Below, in pieces: positions 34,244 to 42,488 of a stretch of DNA of 58,587 bases (position 1 is its first letter; each line of letters starts with the position of its first letter). The notes below the pieces were generated by a model. The model was not told where the DNA came from, ran no database searches, and was given only the letters and a program-made list of their open reading frames with translations. Both the position numbers and the translations under genes were made by a program. The stretch comes from Williamsia sp. 1135 (GTDB taxonomy: Bacteria > Actinomycetota > Actinomycetes > Mycobacteriales > Mycobacteriaceae): assembly GCF_002095395.1 (NCBI RefSeq), contig NZ_MJEI01000071.1:1-58587 (forward strand), given 5' to 3'.

Positions 34244-35062
34244 ATGACTATGAGCCGAACAGTTGGGTTGCGCCGCAGCACTGTCGAGACCTCCGACGGG
34301 GCCCTGCTCGCCGTGCAGGAAGGTGGGCCCGACACCGGACCCGCGCTACTGCTGCTTGCCGGCCAAGCCAACTCCCACCGGTGGTGGACGGGTATCCGCG
34401 ACCGCTTCGGGCAGCGATTTCGCACGATCAGCTTCGACTATCGAGGCGCCGGAGACACCCGCGCCGAGGAATCATCGACATGGTCGACCACCCTGTTCGC
34501 CGACGACGCCGCTCGGGTTCTGGCGACCCTCGGAGTCGACTCCGCGCACGTCTACGGCACCTCGATGGGTGGCCGGGTAGCGCAGATGCTCGCCATCGAC
34601 CACCCCTTGACTGTGGATCAACTCGTCCTCGCCTGCACAACCACAGGCGGGGCGCTCGCGGTCGAGCGCGACAACGACGTGCGTCGCGCACTGGCACAAC
34701 AGGATTCGCATGCCAGGGTCAATGCGCTACTCTATCTCATGTACACCCCGGCGTGGTTCGCCCCGGGGCGACGCAGCCACCTTCTCGGAGATCCCGATAT
34801 GTCGGCCCGAGCGCAGCTACTCCATCTGCGCACCAGCGGCGGCCACGACGCCGTCGATCGACTCTGCGAAATCCGTTCGCCGACACTGATCCTGCATGGC
34901 AGCGACGACCTCATGGCCCCGGTTGTCAACGCGCACCGCCTCGGTGACGCCATCCGCGACTCTCACGTCGAGATCACCACCGGCGGTCGGCACGGGTTCT
35001 TCGACGAATTCGCCGACTCCGTGTCGGCTCAGGTCATCGATTTCCTCGACGACGGGCTGTAG
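34244..35062 (+). CDS. Alpha/beta fold hydrolase
   Basis: A 272-residue alpha/beta hydrolase: LLLAGQANSHRWWTGIRDRF, FDYRGAGDTRAEES, nucleophile elbow YGTSMGGRVAQ, acid in LHGSDDLMAPV and base His in TTGGRHGFFDEF. A second ATG six bases downstream is an equally possible start. It is divergent from the acyl-CoA dehydrogenase operon and has its own copy of the GntR-type site, so it belongs to the same regulon. It may release the acid that CaiB activates, for example from an ester or lactone; the sequence gives no direct substrate clue. Confidence 0.85.
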   Translation: MTMSRTVGLRRSTVETSDGALLAVQEGGPDTGPALLLLAGQANSHRWWTGIRDRFGQRFRTISFDYRGAGDTRAEESSTWSTTLFADDAARVLATLGVDSAHVYGTSMGGRVAQMLAIDHPLTVDQLVLACTTTGGALAVERDNDVRRALAQQDSHARVNALLYLMYTPAWFAPGRRSHLLGDPDMSARAQLLHLRTSGGHDAVDRLCEIRSPTLILHGSDDLMAPVVNAHRLGDAIRDSHVEITTGGRHGFFDEFADSVSAQVIDFLDDGL

Positions 35063-35077
35063 AACGAGTCCGCCACG

Positions 35078-35641
35078 TCAGCGCGGTTGGTAGTGCAGGT
35101 ATGCGATGCCGTTGTCGAAGATTCTGTGCTCGACAAGATCCAGATCGAGGCGAGCGCCATCAGGCAGGGCCCGCAGTCCGCCGCCCACCGTCTTCGGAAC
35201 CACGAAGAAGTGGAAGTCTCCGACAAGGCCCGCACGAATCGCCGCAGCCGCGGTGGTAGGGCCGAAGATCTCGACCACTCCAGTCGCACTGTCGACGATC
35301 CGCCGCAACTCGTCCAAGCTCAACTCAGATACGAGACGTGCACGGTCCGAATGGAGTTCGTCGGGCGTCATCGTTGATGACACCACCACCTTGTCGATAC
35401 CCCGCCACCGTCGGCCGAACTCCCGCGCGGCCTCAGGACTGTCTGCGTCACCGGGATAGTTCTCCCAGTAATCCATCCCCGCGTACGTCTTCCGGCCCAA
35501 CACCTCGGTCGTCACCGTCGCGATGCGGTCGAGATGGACGGCGAACACCGCATCGCTCGGGCCGGTCCACTGGAAGTCACCATCAGCGTCGGCGGCATAG
35601 CCGTCGAGAGACACCGTTGCAGCGTAGCTCAGGGTTCCCAT
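35078..35641 (-). CDS. Dihydrofolate reductase family (RibD_C-like) protein
   Basis: A 187-residue protein with the RibD C-terminal/DHFR-like fold: SYAATVSLDGYAADADGDFQW, VLGRKTYAGMDYW, IDKVVVSSTM, VSELSLDELRRIVDSATGVV, EIFGPTTAAAAIRAGLVGDF and VPKTVGGGLRALPDG. This group contains NADPH-dependent reductases of uncertain substrate; the length and motifs fit the YyaP/YwjB-like small members, not true folate reductase. It converges with the hydrolase gene and has its own promoter region upstream. Confidence 0.85.
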   Translation of the reverse strand: MGTLSYAATVSLDGYAADADGDFQWTGPSDAVFAVHLDRIATVTTEVLGRKTYAGMDYWENYPGDADSPEAAREFGRRWRGIDKVVVSSTMTPDELHSDRARLVSELSLDELRRIVDSATGVVEIFGPTTAAAAIRAGLVGDFHFFVVPKTVGGGLRALPDGARLDLDLVEHRIFDNGIAYLHYQPR

Positions 35642-35704
35642 TCGCAGTAACCTCCTGGTGTGAGGTGATCATCTTATCCATTGCGGCGGAACAAGTTCAG
35701 GTTG

Positions 35705-36082
35705 TCATTCACCAAAAGGGGTTATACCCAAAGTGGTGCACGCAGCAATCAACCGTTTGTCCCTGGTCCAGAGCGTCGCTCCGTCGACCAACAGAACTGA
35801 GCCGAGCAACCCGGCGTCAACTGCACTGAGCCCGCGGCCCCATAATCGCTTCCGATCAACGAGATGTAGGAGCTCCTCGTGCTGAACAGTCGGAAACTGC
35901 GACAAGGAAGCCAAGAGCTCGAGGACCACGTCGCGCTGCTTCAGCGAACCCAGCGCCAGCTCCTCGATGACCAGCGGGTGGCCGCCTACGGCGTCATCCA
36001 TCAAGAGCCCGACCAAACGCTCCTCCGAGGCATGTAAATGGTCGATCCATACCGACGTATCAACCAAGATCATCCGGCTCAA
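35705..36082 (-). CDS. vapC: VapC-family PIN-domain ribonuclease toxin
   Basis: A 125-residue PIN-domain protein. The four acidic residues are visible: Asp8 in ILVDTSVWIDHL, Glu in VIEELALGSL, Asp in LSAVDAGLLGSVLLVD and Asp in LWTRDKRL. VapC toxins cleave tRNA or rRNA. It overlaps the upstream antitoxin gene by the ATGA tetranucleotide, which couples the two for translation. Length is typical, and all catalytic positions are kept, so the module should be functional. Confidence 0.9.
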   Translation of the reverse strand: MSRMILVDTSVWIDHLHASEERLVGLLMDDAVGGHPLVIEELALGSLKQRDVVLELLASLSQFPTVQHEELLHLVDRKRLWGRGLSAVDAGLLGSVLLVDGATLWTRDKRLIAACTTLGITPFGE

Positions 36083-36267
36083 GGCGTTCTACGAGGCGCG
36101 GAAGTTGCACTCCGATCGGTCCCGCCCAGGGCAGCTAACCGCCGCCCACTCTCAACCCTCACCAGCGTCTGCAGTCCTTGACGGAGAAGTGCCGCGCTCT
36201 CCGTCACGCCAGTGAGCTCGGCGGCCCGTTGCAGCAGCGCGTCGTCGATCGTGACTGTTGTTCGCAT
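36079..36267 (-). CDS. vapB: VapB-family antitoxin
   Basis: A 62-residue protein that starts MRTTVTIDDALLQRAAELTG, the ribbon-helix-helix pattern of the VapB type that binds its own promoter. The middle (ESAALLRQGLQTLVRVESGR) completes the dimerisation helices and the short basic tail should wrap around the toxin. It lies directly before vapC with a 4-bp overlap. Confidence 0.87.
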   Translation of the reverse strand: MRTTVTIDDALLQRAAELTGVTESAALLRQGLQTLVRVESGRRLAALGGTDRSATSAPRRTP

Positions 36268-36365
36268 CGCACACCTTCGTCGGCATCATTTGATGCTTAC
36301 AATGATGCCACAGCGAAATGAGATCTTGACCACGACGCAACCGCCCGGCCGCTGATGCGAGCTCA

Positions 36366-37445
36366 CTACACGTTGAAGCGGAACTCCACGACATCTCCGT
36401 CAGCCATGACGTAGTCCTTGCCTTCCATCCGCACTTTGCCCGCAGCTTTCGCAGCGGCCATCGAACCGGCGGCGTCGAGGTCGGCGAAGGACACGATCTC
36501 GGCTTTGATGAAGCCCTTTTCGAAGTCGGTGTGGATGACGCCGGCGGCCTTGGGAGCGGTGTCGCCCTTGTGAATCGTCCAGGCGCGCGACTCTTTTGGT
36601 CCAGCGGTCAAGTATGTCTGCAGACCCAGGGTGTGAAAACCGGCGCGGGCCAGCGAATGCAGACCGGGCTCGTCCTGACCGATCGAGTCGAGCAATTCCT
36701 GGGCGTCCTCCGCATCGAGTTCGAGGAGTTCGCTCTCGACCTTGGCATCGAGGAACACCGCATCTGCCGGAGCCACCAGCTCTTTGAGCTTTGCGATCCG
36801 CTCGGGGTCGGTCAGCACCGACTCGTCGGCGTTGAACACGTAGAGGAACGGCTTGGTGGTCATCAGGTGCAGCTCGCGCAGTTTCGCGAAGTCCAGCTTG
36901 TCCTTCTGCGAGAACAGCGTCTTGCCCTCGTTGAGGATCTTCTGCGCTTCTTGAACAGCGGCGACGACCTCGACGAGGCCCTTGTCCTTGCGCGAATCCT
37001 TCTCGAGCCGCGGCAGAGCCTTCTCGATGGTCTGCATGTCGGCGAGGATCAACTCGGTCTCGATCACCTCGATGTCGGAGACCGGATCGACGCGACCGTC
37101 CACGTGCACCACGTCATCGTCCGCGAACACCCGCACGACCTGACAGATGGCCTCGGCCTCGCGGATGTTGGCGAGGAACTGGTTGCCCATTCCCTCCCCC
37201 TCGGAGGCGCCCTTGACGATGCCTGCGATGTCGACGAACGAGACCGTGGCGGGCAGGATGCGCTCGCTGGAGTGGATTTCAGCCAGTCTCGCCAACCGGG
37301 AATCGGGCAGCTCCACCACACCGACGTTGGGCTCGATGGTGGCGAACGGGTAGTTCGCAGCCAGCACATCGTTGCGGGTCAGCGCATTGAACAGGGTGGA
37401 TTTGCCGACGTTGGGCAATCCGACGATTCCGAGGGTAAGACTCAC
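36366..37445 (-). CDS. ychF: Redox-regulated ATPase YchF (Obg-like)
   Basis: A 359-residue Obg-family P-loop protein: G1 GLPNVGKSTLFNAL, switch region and G3 FVDIAGIVKGASEGEGMGNQ, and the NAD-like rather than NKxD G4 motif around YVFNADES that explains the preference for ATP. The C-terminal TGS domain ends KDYVMADGDVVEFRFNV. YchF binds ribosomes and is linked to oxidative stress and translation control. It is a highly conserved housekeeping gene; its start and length match the family. Confidence 0.96.
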   Translation of the reverse strand: MSLTLGIVGLPNVGKSTLFNALTRNDVLAANYPFATIEPNVGVVELPDSRLARLAEIHSSERILPATVSFVDIAGIVKGASEGEGMGNQFLANIREAEAICQVVRVFADDDVVHVDGRVDPVSDIEVIETELILADMQTIEKALPRLEKDSRKDKGLVEVVAAVQEAQKILNEGKTLFSQKDKLDFAKLRELHLMTTKPFLYVFNADESVLTDPERIAKLKELVAPADAVFLDAKVESELLELDAEDAQELLDSIGQDEPGLHSLARAGFHTLGLQTYLTAGPKESRAWTIHKGDTAPKAAGVIHTDFEKGFIKAEIVSFADLDAAGSMAAAKAAGKVRMEGKDYVMADGDVVEFRFNV

Positions 37446-37524
37446 GGGTGACCAGTCTAGTTGCCGGTCGAAGTCTCTTCGCGCGCCGCCGCCGGAACAG
37501 ATGCACCATGTGCTTTTGTCCGGG

Positions 37525-38751
37525 TCAGGCCTGCTCGGGTCTGGCGACGCCGTCGTCGGGGACGACGAGGTCGTCGTCCTCGTCGTCGGCCACCACCTTC
37601 TCCCCAGCCCTGATCGCGATCTGTTCGTTCAGATACCGCAGGATCACCGCGACCACGGCGGCCACCGGCACTGCGAGGAATGCGCCGATGATGCCGAACA
37701 GAGTGCCGCCGCCGGTCACCGCGAGCAGCACGATCGCCGCATGCAAGTTCATCGACCGCGACTGGAGCCATGGCTGCAGCACGTTGCCCTCGAGCTGTTG
37801 CACCGCGACGATGATGCCGAGCACGATCAGCGCCGTCCAGAGACCGTTGCCCACGAGCGCCACCAGAACAGCGAGGGCTCCGGCGACGAACGCGCCCACG
37901 ATCGGGATGAAACCGCCGAAGAACGTGATGATGGCGAGCGCATAGGCAAGGGGCACACCGAGTATCACAAGTCCGAGCCCGATGAGCACTGCATCGATGG
38001 CGCTCACCAGTGCCTGGGTGCGGATAAAGCCACCGAGAGTCGACCAGATCCTGGTCAGCACCTCGGCCAGGTGCTCGGCGGCAGGCGCCCCGCTGGTGCG
38101 ACGCAACCACGGGACGAACCTCGGGCCGTCTTTGAGGAAGAAGAACGTCAGGAACAAGACGGTGAAGAGCGTGATCAGCACGGAGGTCGCAGCCGCGACA
38201 CCGGTGAACACTCCCGATGCGATGGTGGCGCTCGAGTCCTGGATCCGGCTCGTGATCGCGTTGACCGCGTTGTCGAGCTGATCGTCGCTGAAGTTGAACG
38301 GCGGGCCGTGCAGCCAGTCCTGGATCTTCACGACACCGTCGGTGGCCTGAGAGGCCAGATCTCCTGACTGGTCGACCACCGACGGTGCGATCGCACCCAT
38401 GATCCCGGCGACCACCCCGACCGCGAGCAGCAAGACCACGGCAGACGCTGCCGCAGCGTTCATGCCTTTGCGCCGGAGCCAGCCCACCGGCGGCCACAGC
38501 ACCGTGCACACGATGATGGCGAGGAGGATGGGCAGCAAGACGACCCAGGTCTTGCCGATGATCCACGCCAGCACCCAGGCACCGCCGGCGATGAGGATCA
38601 GGCGCAGGCTGTGCTTGGCGAGCCATTGGGTGCCTTGCCCGATCACGAAACCCCGGTTCGGGGTCAGCGTGGCGGGCGAACTCGACACCACATCCTTGTC
38701 ATCCGCCCCCGCCGCACCCTTGAGTGGTTCCCCCGACGATGTTTTTGCCAT
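37525..38751 (-). CDS. AI-2E family transporter (membrane permease)
   Basis: A protein of 408 residues if started at the ATG at 38751 (MAKTSSGEPL). In-frame codons further upstream exist, and none has a strong ribosome site, so the start is uncertain. It has about eight membrane helices with the family pattern: two N-terminal helices (LRLILIAGGAWVLAWIIGKT, VVLLPILLAIIVCTVLWPPV), the LFLTFFFLKDGPRFVPWL motif, GLVILGVPLAYALAIITFFG, FIPIVGAFVAGALAVLVALV and a last helix. The charged tail has an acidic run. Such proteins export small molecules or act as Na+/H+ antiporters; the true substrate is unknown. Confidence 0.87.
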   Translation of the reverse strand: MAKTSSGEPLKGAAGADDKDVVSSSPATLTPNRGFVIGQGTQWLAKHSLRLILIAGGAWVLAWIIGKTWVVLLPILLAIIVCTVLWPPVGWLRRKGMNAAAASAVVLLLAVGVVAGIMGAIAPSVVDQSGDLASQATDGVVKIQDWLHGPPFNFSDDQLDNAVNAITSRIQDSSATIASGVFTGVAAATSVLITLFTVLFLTFFFLKDGPRFVPWLRRTSGAPAAEHLAEVLTRIWSTLGGFIRTQALVSAIDAVLIGLGLVILGVPLAYALAIITFFGGFIPIVGAFVAGALAVLVALVGNGLWTALIVLGIIVAVQQLEGNVLQPWLQSRSMNLHAAIVLLAVTGGGTLFGIIGAFLAVPVAAVVAVILRYLNEQIAIRAGEKVVADDEDDDLVVPDDGVARPEQA

Positions 38752-38869
38752 TGGTTGATGTTCACACACCCGGAGGACGTTCGACGCCCCGGACGTCATC
38801 GGCCCTGCAGAATGTCGGCCTTTGTGCGTACGGTCGTCACCGAAGAGACATCTCGCGTCGGGAGGCCGT

Positions 38870-39973
38870 ATGGACACCATCAGCCGTACTCAACTCCTTG
38901 CGGCGCGCTGGCACGTCCAGCAAGTCGGCCGCGAGCCCGGCGCGAAGGGGTGCGACCTCCTCGACTACGGCGTCCAGGACACCGGACCCGACGGCGCCCC
39001 CTGGGCACTTCACATCCGCGGATTCGAACAATCCGACGACAGTCTGGCCGTCGCCTGGACGATCCGGGGCGCACCGCACTACTACCGGCGCGCCGACCTC
39101 GCGGAGGTCTCGGTGGCAGTGAGCCCCCTGTCATCCGAGGACGCGGGTAAGCGGATCTACGACGCGAGCAAGAAGTTCAGAGATGCGGGCACCGATCCCC
39201 TCGAGGCGATGGCCGAGCTCGCGGCCGAGATGCGCAAGATCGTCACCACTCCGACGGTCAAGGGCGAGATGTCGAGGCAGCTGACGTCGGTGCTGCCCGA
39301 TCACTTTCTGCGCTACTGCAAGCCGTGCGACGCCATTCATCCCTACGAGAACTCGTTTCGGCTCGCTGCAATCCAGGCCGGGCTCGAGTTGCAGCCGGAC
39401 ACCAGTCCCCCGGTTCTCCAGCGGATCAAGGGGTTGCGTCCGAACAATTTTCGGCGGCTGGGAACCGACGCCGCCGAGCGGTTCGACGTCGTCCGCAACC
39501 ACCTACGCTTCTACGGTGCCGCCACCCCGAAACAGGTCGCGGAGTTCCTCGATGCGCCCGTTCGGGACGTCGAGGCCCACTGGCCTTCTGACGTCACAGA
39601 CGTATCGGTGGACGGTCAGACGAGGTCTGCGCTGACCGATGGCCTCGAGGTGCTGATCGATCCCCCGGAGCCCACGGGCCTCCGTCTGGTCGGTCCGTAC
39701 GACCCTTTGCTGCAGACCCGCGACCGCGAGTTGCTGGTACCGGACGCGACACTCCGCAAGGCCACCTGGCCCGCCCTCGGTCGCCCTGGCGTGATCTTCT
39801 CAGCAGCCGAACCGATTGGCACCTGGCGGCCGGCGAAAGCAGGCAAGAAACTCAACATCACCGTGGAACTGTGGTCCAAGACCACCGCAAAAACCACCGC
39901 CGCCATCGACGAGCAGGCAGCGCAACTGGCTCAGTTCCGGGGCCTCGGCCCCGGAACCGTGAAAACGAAGTGA
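38870..39973 (+). CDS. Winged helix DNA-binding domain protein (AlkZ/YcaQ-like)
   Basis: A 367-residue protein starting at ATG after GGGAGG. It resembles the HTH_42 family: SRTQLLAARWHVQQVGREPG near the N-terminus, CKPCDAIHPYENSFRLAAIQ in the middle and VGPYDPLLQTRDRELLVPDA, RKATWPALGRPGVIFSAAEP near the C-terminus. Some relatives are DNA glycosylases that unhook crosslinks (AlkZ), but the catalytic Gln-x-Gln is not clearly present, so activity should not be assumed. The alkylation-repair genes 400 bp downstream give it a fitting neighbourhood. Confidence 0.8.
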   Translation: MDTISRTQLLAARWHVQQVGREPGAKGCDLLDYGVQDTGPDGAPWALHIRGFEQSDDSLAVAWTIRGAPHYYRRADLAEVSVAVSPLSSEDAGKRIYDASKKFRDAGTDPLEAMAELAAEMRKIVTTPTVKGEMSRQLTSVLPDHFLRYCKPCDAIHPYENSFRLAAIQAGLELQPDTSPPVLQRIKGLRPNNFRRLGTDAAERFDVVRNHLRFYGAATPKQVAEFLDAPVRDVEAHWPSDVTDVSVDGQTRSALTDGLEVLIDPPEPTGLRLVGPYDPLLQTRDRELLVPDATLRKATWPALGRPGVIFSAAEPIGTWRPAKAGKKLNITVELWSKTTAKTTAAIDEQAAQLAQFRGLGPGTVKTK

Positions 39974-39976
39974 CGT

Positions 39977-40216
39977 TCAGGCGCGCCGACGCTGTAGCCA
40001 GCGGAACATGCCGCTGACCGCGTCGAGGTCCTGCTGGACGGGATCGGCCTGCGGGACCGACTCCACCGACGCCTCCGGCGCGGTCGCTGCCGGCTTCTCG
40101 GCCTCGATCGCCGACTTCACGGACTGTTCGCCGTACAGACCCATCATGATCTCGATGCCCCAGCCCGGAAACTGCGACAACGGCGCTTCTTTGCGTCCCC
40201 ATCGTGTTACGTACAT
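39977..40216 (-). CDS. Small hypothetical protein
   Basis: A 79-residue protein (MYVTRWGRKEAPLSQFPGWG ... GMFRWLQRRRA) with an acidic, Pro/Ala-rich middle and a basic C-terminus. I do not recognise a family. It converges with the AlkZ-like gene 3 bp away. There is no ribosome site next to its ATG. However, a short frame MRARV with AAAGGAGG before it ends 3 bases upstream, which could couple translation. Codon use is normal for the genome. Confidence 0.5.
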   Translation of the reverse strand: MYVTRWGRKEAPLSQFPGWGIEIMMGLYGEQSVKSAIEAEKPAATAPEASVESVPQADPVQQDLDAVSGMFRWLQRRRA

Positions 40217-40410
40217 ATTTCACACTCTGGCACGCATCGGCAGTTTTGTCCTCCTTTTGCTGCGTAGAGGGCATAAAGGCGACACGAAGAAGAACTTCGC
40301 CCGGAATCGACCAGTGATCTGGACCACACCGAGAGACGTCTTGAAGGGCCGTCCATCGTCACGTCCGATTTCCGCTAGTGAAGTCCCGTGAACCCTGCCA
40401 GAGTGGTGGC

Positions 40411-41937
40411 ATGAGCCCAGGTCCCGCAGCGAGCGCACGTCAGCTCGACTTCGACAGCTGCTACCGAGCCGTCCAGTCCCGGGATGCGCGATTCGACGGT
40501 CAGTTCTTCGTCGCAGTCCGCACGACGGGCATCTACTGCCGCCCGTCGTGCCCCGCCATCACCCCCAAGCCACACAACGTGTCGTTCGTGCTGACTGCCG
40601 CCGTCGCCCAGCAGGAGGGATACCGTGCGTGCCGCCGGTGCCTGCCCGACGCGGTGCCGGGATCTCCGCGCTGGAACGTCAACTCCGATCTGGCCTCCCG
40701 GGCGATGCGTCTGATCGAAGACGGGCTGGTGGATCGCACCGGCGTGAGCGGACTGGCCGGACAACTCGGATATTCGCCCCGCCAGCTCAATCGGGTCCTC
40801 GGAGATCAGATCGGGGCAGGACCGCTGGCCTTGGCGCGCGCCTACCGCGCGACCACGGCGCGCATGCTCATCCAGTGCACGGACATGTCCATGTCTGACA
40901 TCGCGTTTGCCGCCGGCTTCGCCAGCATCCGGCAGTTCAACGACACGGTGCGCGAGGTGTTCGCGCAGACGCCGACAGAACTCCGCGCCAAGGGCGCGCC
41001 GCGCGGTCCCGGGGTGGCCGGAGCCGCCGTCACACTCAAACTCGCCGTCCGGCAACCATTCTCGCCGCCCTGGCTGCACTGGTTCCTGTCCGCGCACGCG
41101 GTGACCGGGATCGAGAGCTGGGACGGACAGACCTACCGCCGCTCACTCGATCTGCCGCACGGACCGGCCATCGTCGGCCTGCAGATCGACACCGACCATG
41201 TTCGCGCCGAACTTCGGCTGCAAGACATGCGCGACCTCGGCGTCGCGGTGCACCGGGTCCGCAAACTGCTCGATCTCGACGCCGATGTCGCCGCCGCCAA
41301 CGACGTCTTGCAGCGGGTCCCGGCCCTGTCTCCGCTGGTCGACGCGATGCCCGGAATCCGGGCACCGGGCAGTATCGATCCGACCGAACTACTCCTGCGA
41401 ACGATGATCGGCCAGCAGATCTCGCTGCCCGCCGCCCGCACGCATGCGGCCAAACTCGTCGCAGCACTGGGTGTTCCGCTCGGCAACCCAGACGGCGGGA
41501 TCACCCACCTGTTCCCGACGGCCGCGGCCATCGCCGAACGCGGCCATGAGGTGCTCACCGGGCCGGCGGCCCGGACCACGGCGATCGTGGACGTCAGCCG
41601 GGCCATCGCCGAGGACCGCTTGACAATGCACCCGGGCCTGCCGGCTGCCGAACTGCGGACGCAGCTGATCGCCCAACGCGGCATCGGGGCATGGACCGCC
41701 GACTACGTCATCATGCGACTGCTGGGTGACCCGGACATCCTGTTGAACACCGATCTGGTCCTGCGCAAGTCCGCGGCCGACCTCGATATCGACCTCACCG
41801 ACACGAGTCGCTGGTCACCGTGGCGGTCCTACGCCTCGATGCATTTGTGGCGCAGCGCAGTTGCTCGCGTCGAACCCACCCTTGCCGTCGCACCGGCGCC
41901 TCCGATCACCACCCGTAGCCGAAAGAAGGTCTCATGA
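40411..41937 (+). CDS. alkA: Ada-AlkA bifunctional protein (methyl-accepting regulator and 3-methyladenine DNA glycosylase)
   Basis: A 508-residue protein if started at the ATG at 40411 (a GTG at 40378 is possible). Residues 1-85 are the Ada zinc domain with ligands Cys43, Cys47, Cys74 and Cys77 (TTGIYCRPSCPA, RACRRCLPD); Cys43 should accept methyl groups from phosphotriesters. An AraC-type helix-turn-helix covers about 95-190 (GVSGLAGQLGYSPRQLNRVL, MSDIAFAAGFASIRQFNDTV). The rest is AlkA with a helix-hairpin-helix (RGIGAWTADYVIMRLLG) and the catalytic Asp region LLNTDLVLR. One protein thus senses, activates and repairs alkylation damage. It overlaps ogt by ATGA. Confidence 0.93.
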   Translation: MSPGPAASARQLDFDSCYRAVQSRDARFDGQFFVAVRTTGIYCRPSCPAITPKPHNVSFVLTAAVAQQEGYRACRRCLPDAVPGSPRWNVNSDLASRAMRLIEDGLVDRTGVSGLAGQLGYSPRQLNRVLGDQIGAGPLALARAYRATTARMLIQCTDMSMSDIAFAAGFASIRQFNDTVREVFAQTPTELRAKGAPRGPGVAGAAVTLKLAVRQPFSPPWLHWFLSAHAVTGIESWDGQTYRRSLDLPHGPAIVGLQIDTDHVRAELRLQDMRDLGVAVHRVRKLLDLDADVAAANDVLQRVPALSPLVDAMPGIRAPGSIDPTELLLRTMIGQQISLPAARTHAAKLVAALGVPLGNPDGGITHLFPTAAAIAERGHEVLTGPAARTTAIVDVSRAIAEDRLTMHPGLPAAELRTQLIAQRGIGAWTADYVIMRLLGDPDILLNTDLVLRKSAADLDIDLTDTSRWSPWRSYASMHLWRSAVARVEPTLAVAPAPPITTRSRKKVS

Positions 41938-42458
41938 GTACCGCCGCCTGGACCACGATCACCACCCCGACCGGTCCGTTCACCATGGTTGTCGACAGCG
42001 ACGGTCAGGTACTGGCTTCCGGATGGTCTGCCGACGCCGACTACCTCAATGCTTTGGTGCACAAATCGATTCGACCGGACGTTCTCGTCAACAAGCCGGA
42101 TCTGGGAACGGTGAGCGCCGCCGCGGAGGCCTATCACCGCGGCGACGTCACGGCCATCGACGACATCGCGGTGAAGCAACGGTCGGGTGCCTTTCTCGAA
42201 CACGCCTGGGACGTATTACGCCAGGTGCCCGCGGGCGACCCGGTCAGTTACACCGAATACGCCCGCCTCAGCGGCAGGCCCGCAGCCATCCGGGGCGCCG
42301 CCAGCGCGTGCGCACGCAATGCGGCGGCCCTGTTCGTCCCATGCCATCGGGTCCTGCGTTCAGACCGGACGCTCGGGGGCTTCCGCTACGGACTGGACGT
42401 CAAGTCCTGGCTGCTCGCGCATGAGAACTCAGAGGAAACGCTGTTCACCTCCGCCTGA
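41934..42458 (+). CDS. ogt: Methylated-DNA--protein-cysteine methyltransferase
   Basis: A 174-residue O6-alkylguanine repair protein. The C-terminal catalytic domain has VSYTEYARLSGRPAAIRGAA, the active site VPCHRVLRSD with Cys137, and GGFRYGLDVKSWLL. The alkyl group is moved irreversibly to Cys137. Its start overlaps the end of the Ada-AlkA gene, so the two form an adaptive-response operon probably switched on by the Ada part of the first protein. Confidence 0.94.
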   Translation: MSTAAWTTITTPTGPFTMVVDSDGQVLASGWSADADYLNALVHKSIRPDVLVNKPDLGTVSAAAEAYHRGDVTAIDDIAVKQRSGAFLEHAWDVLRQVPAGDPVSYTEYARLSGRPAAIRGAASACARNAAALFVPCHRVLRSDRTLGGFRYGLDVKSWLLAHENSEETLFTSA

Positions 42459-42488
42459 CTGTCAGACCTCTCGTGCACCATCACTCTC

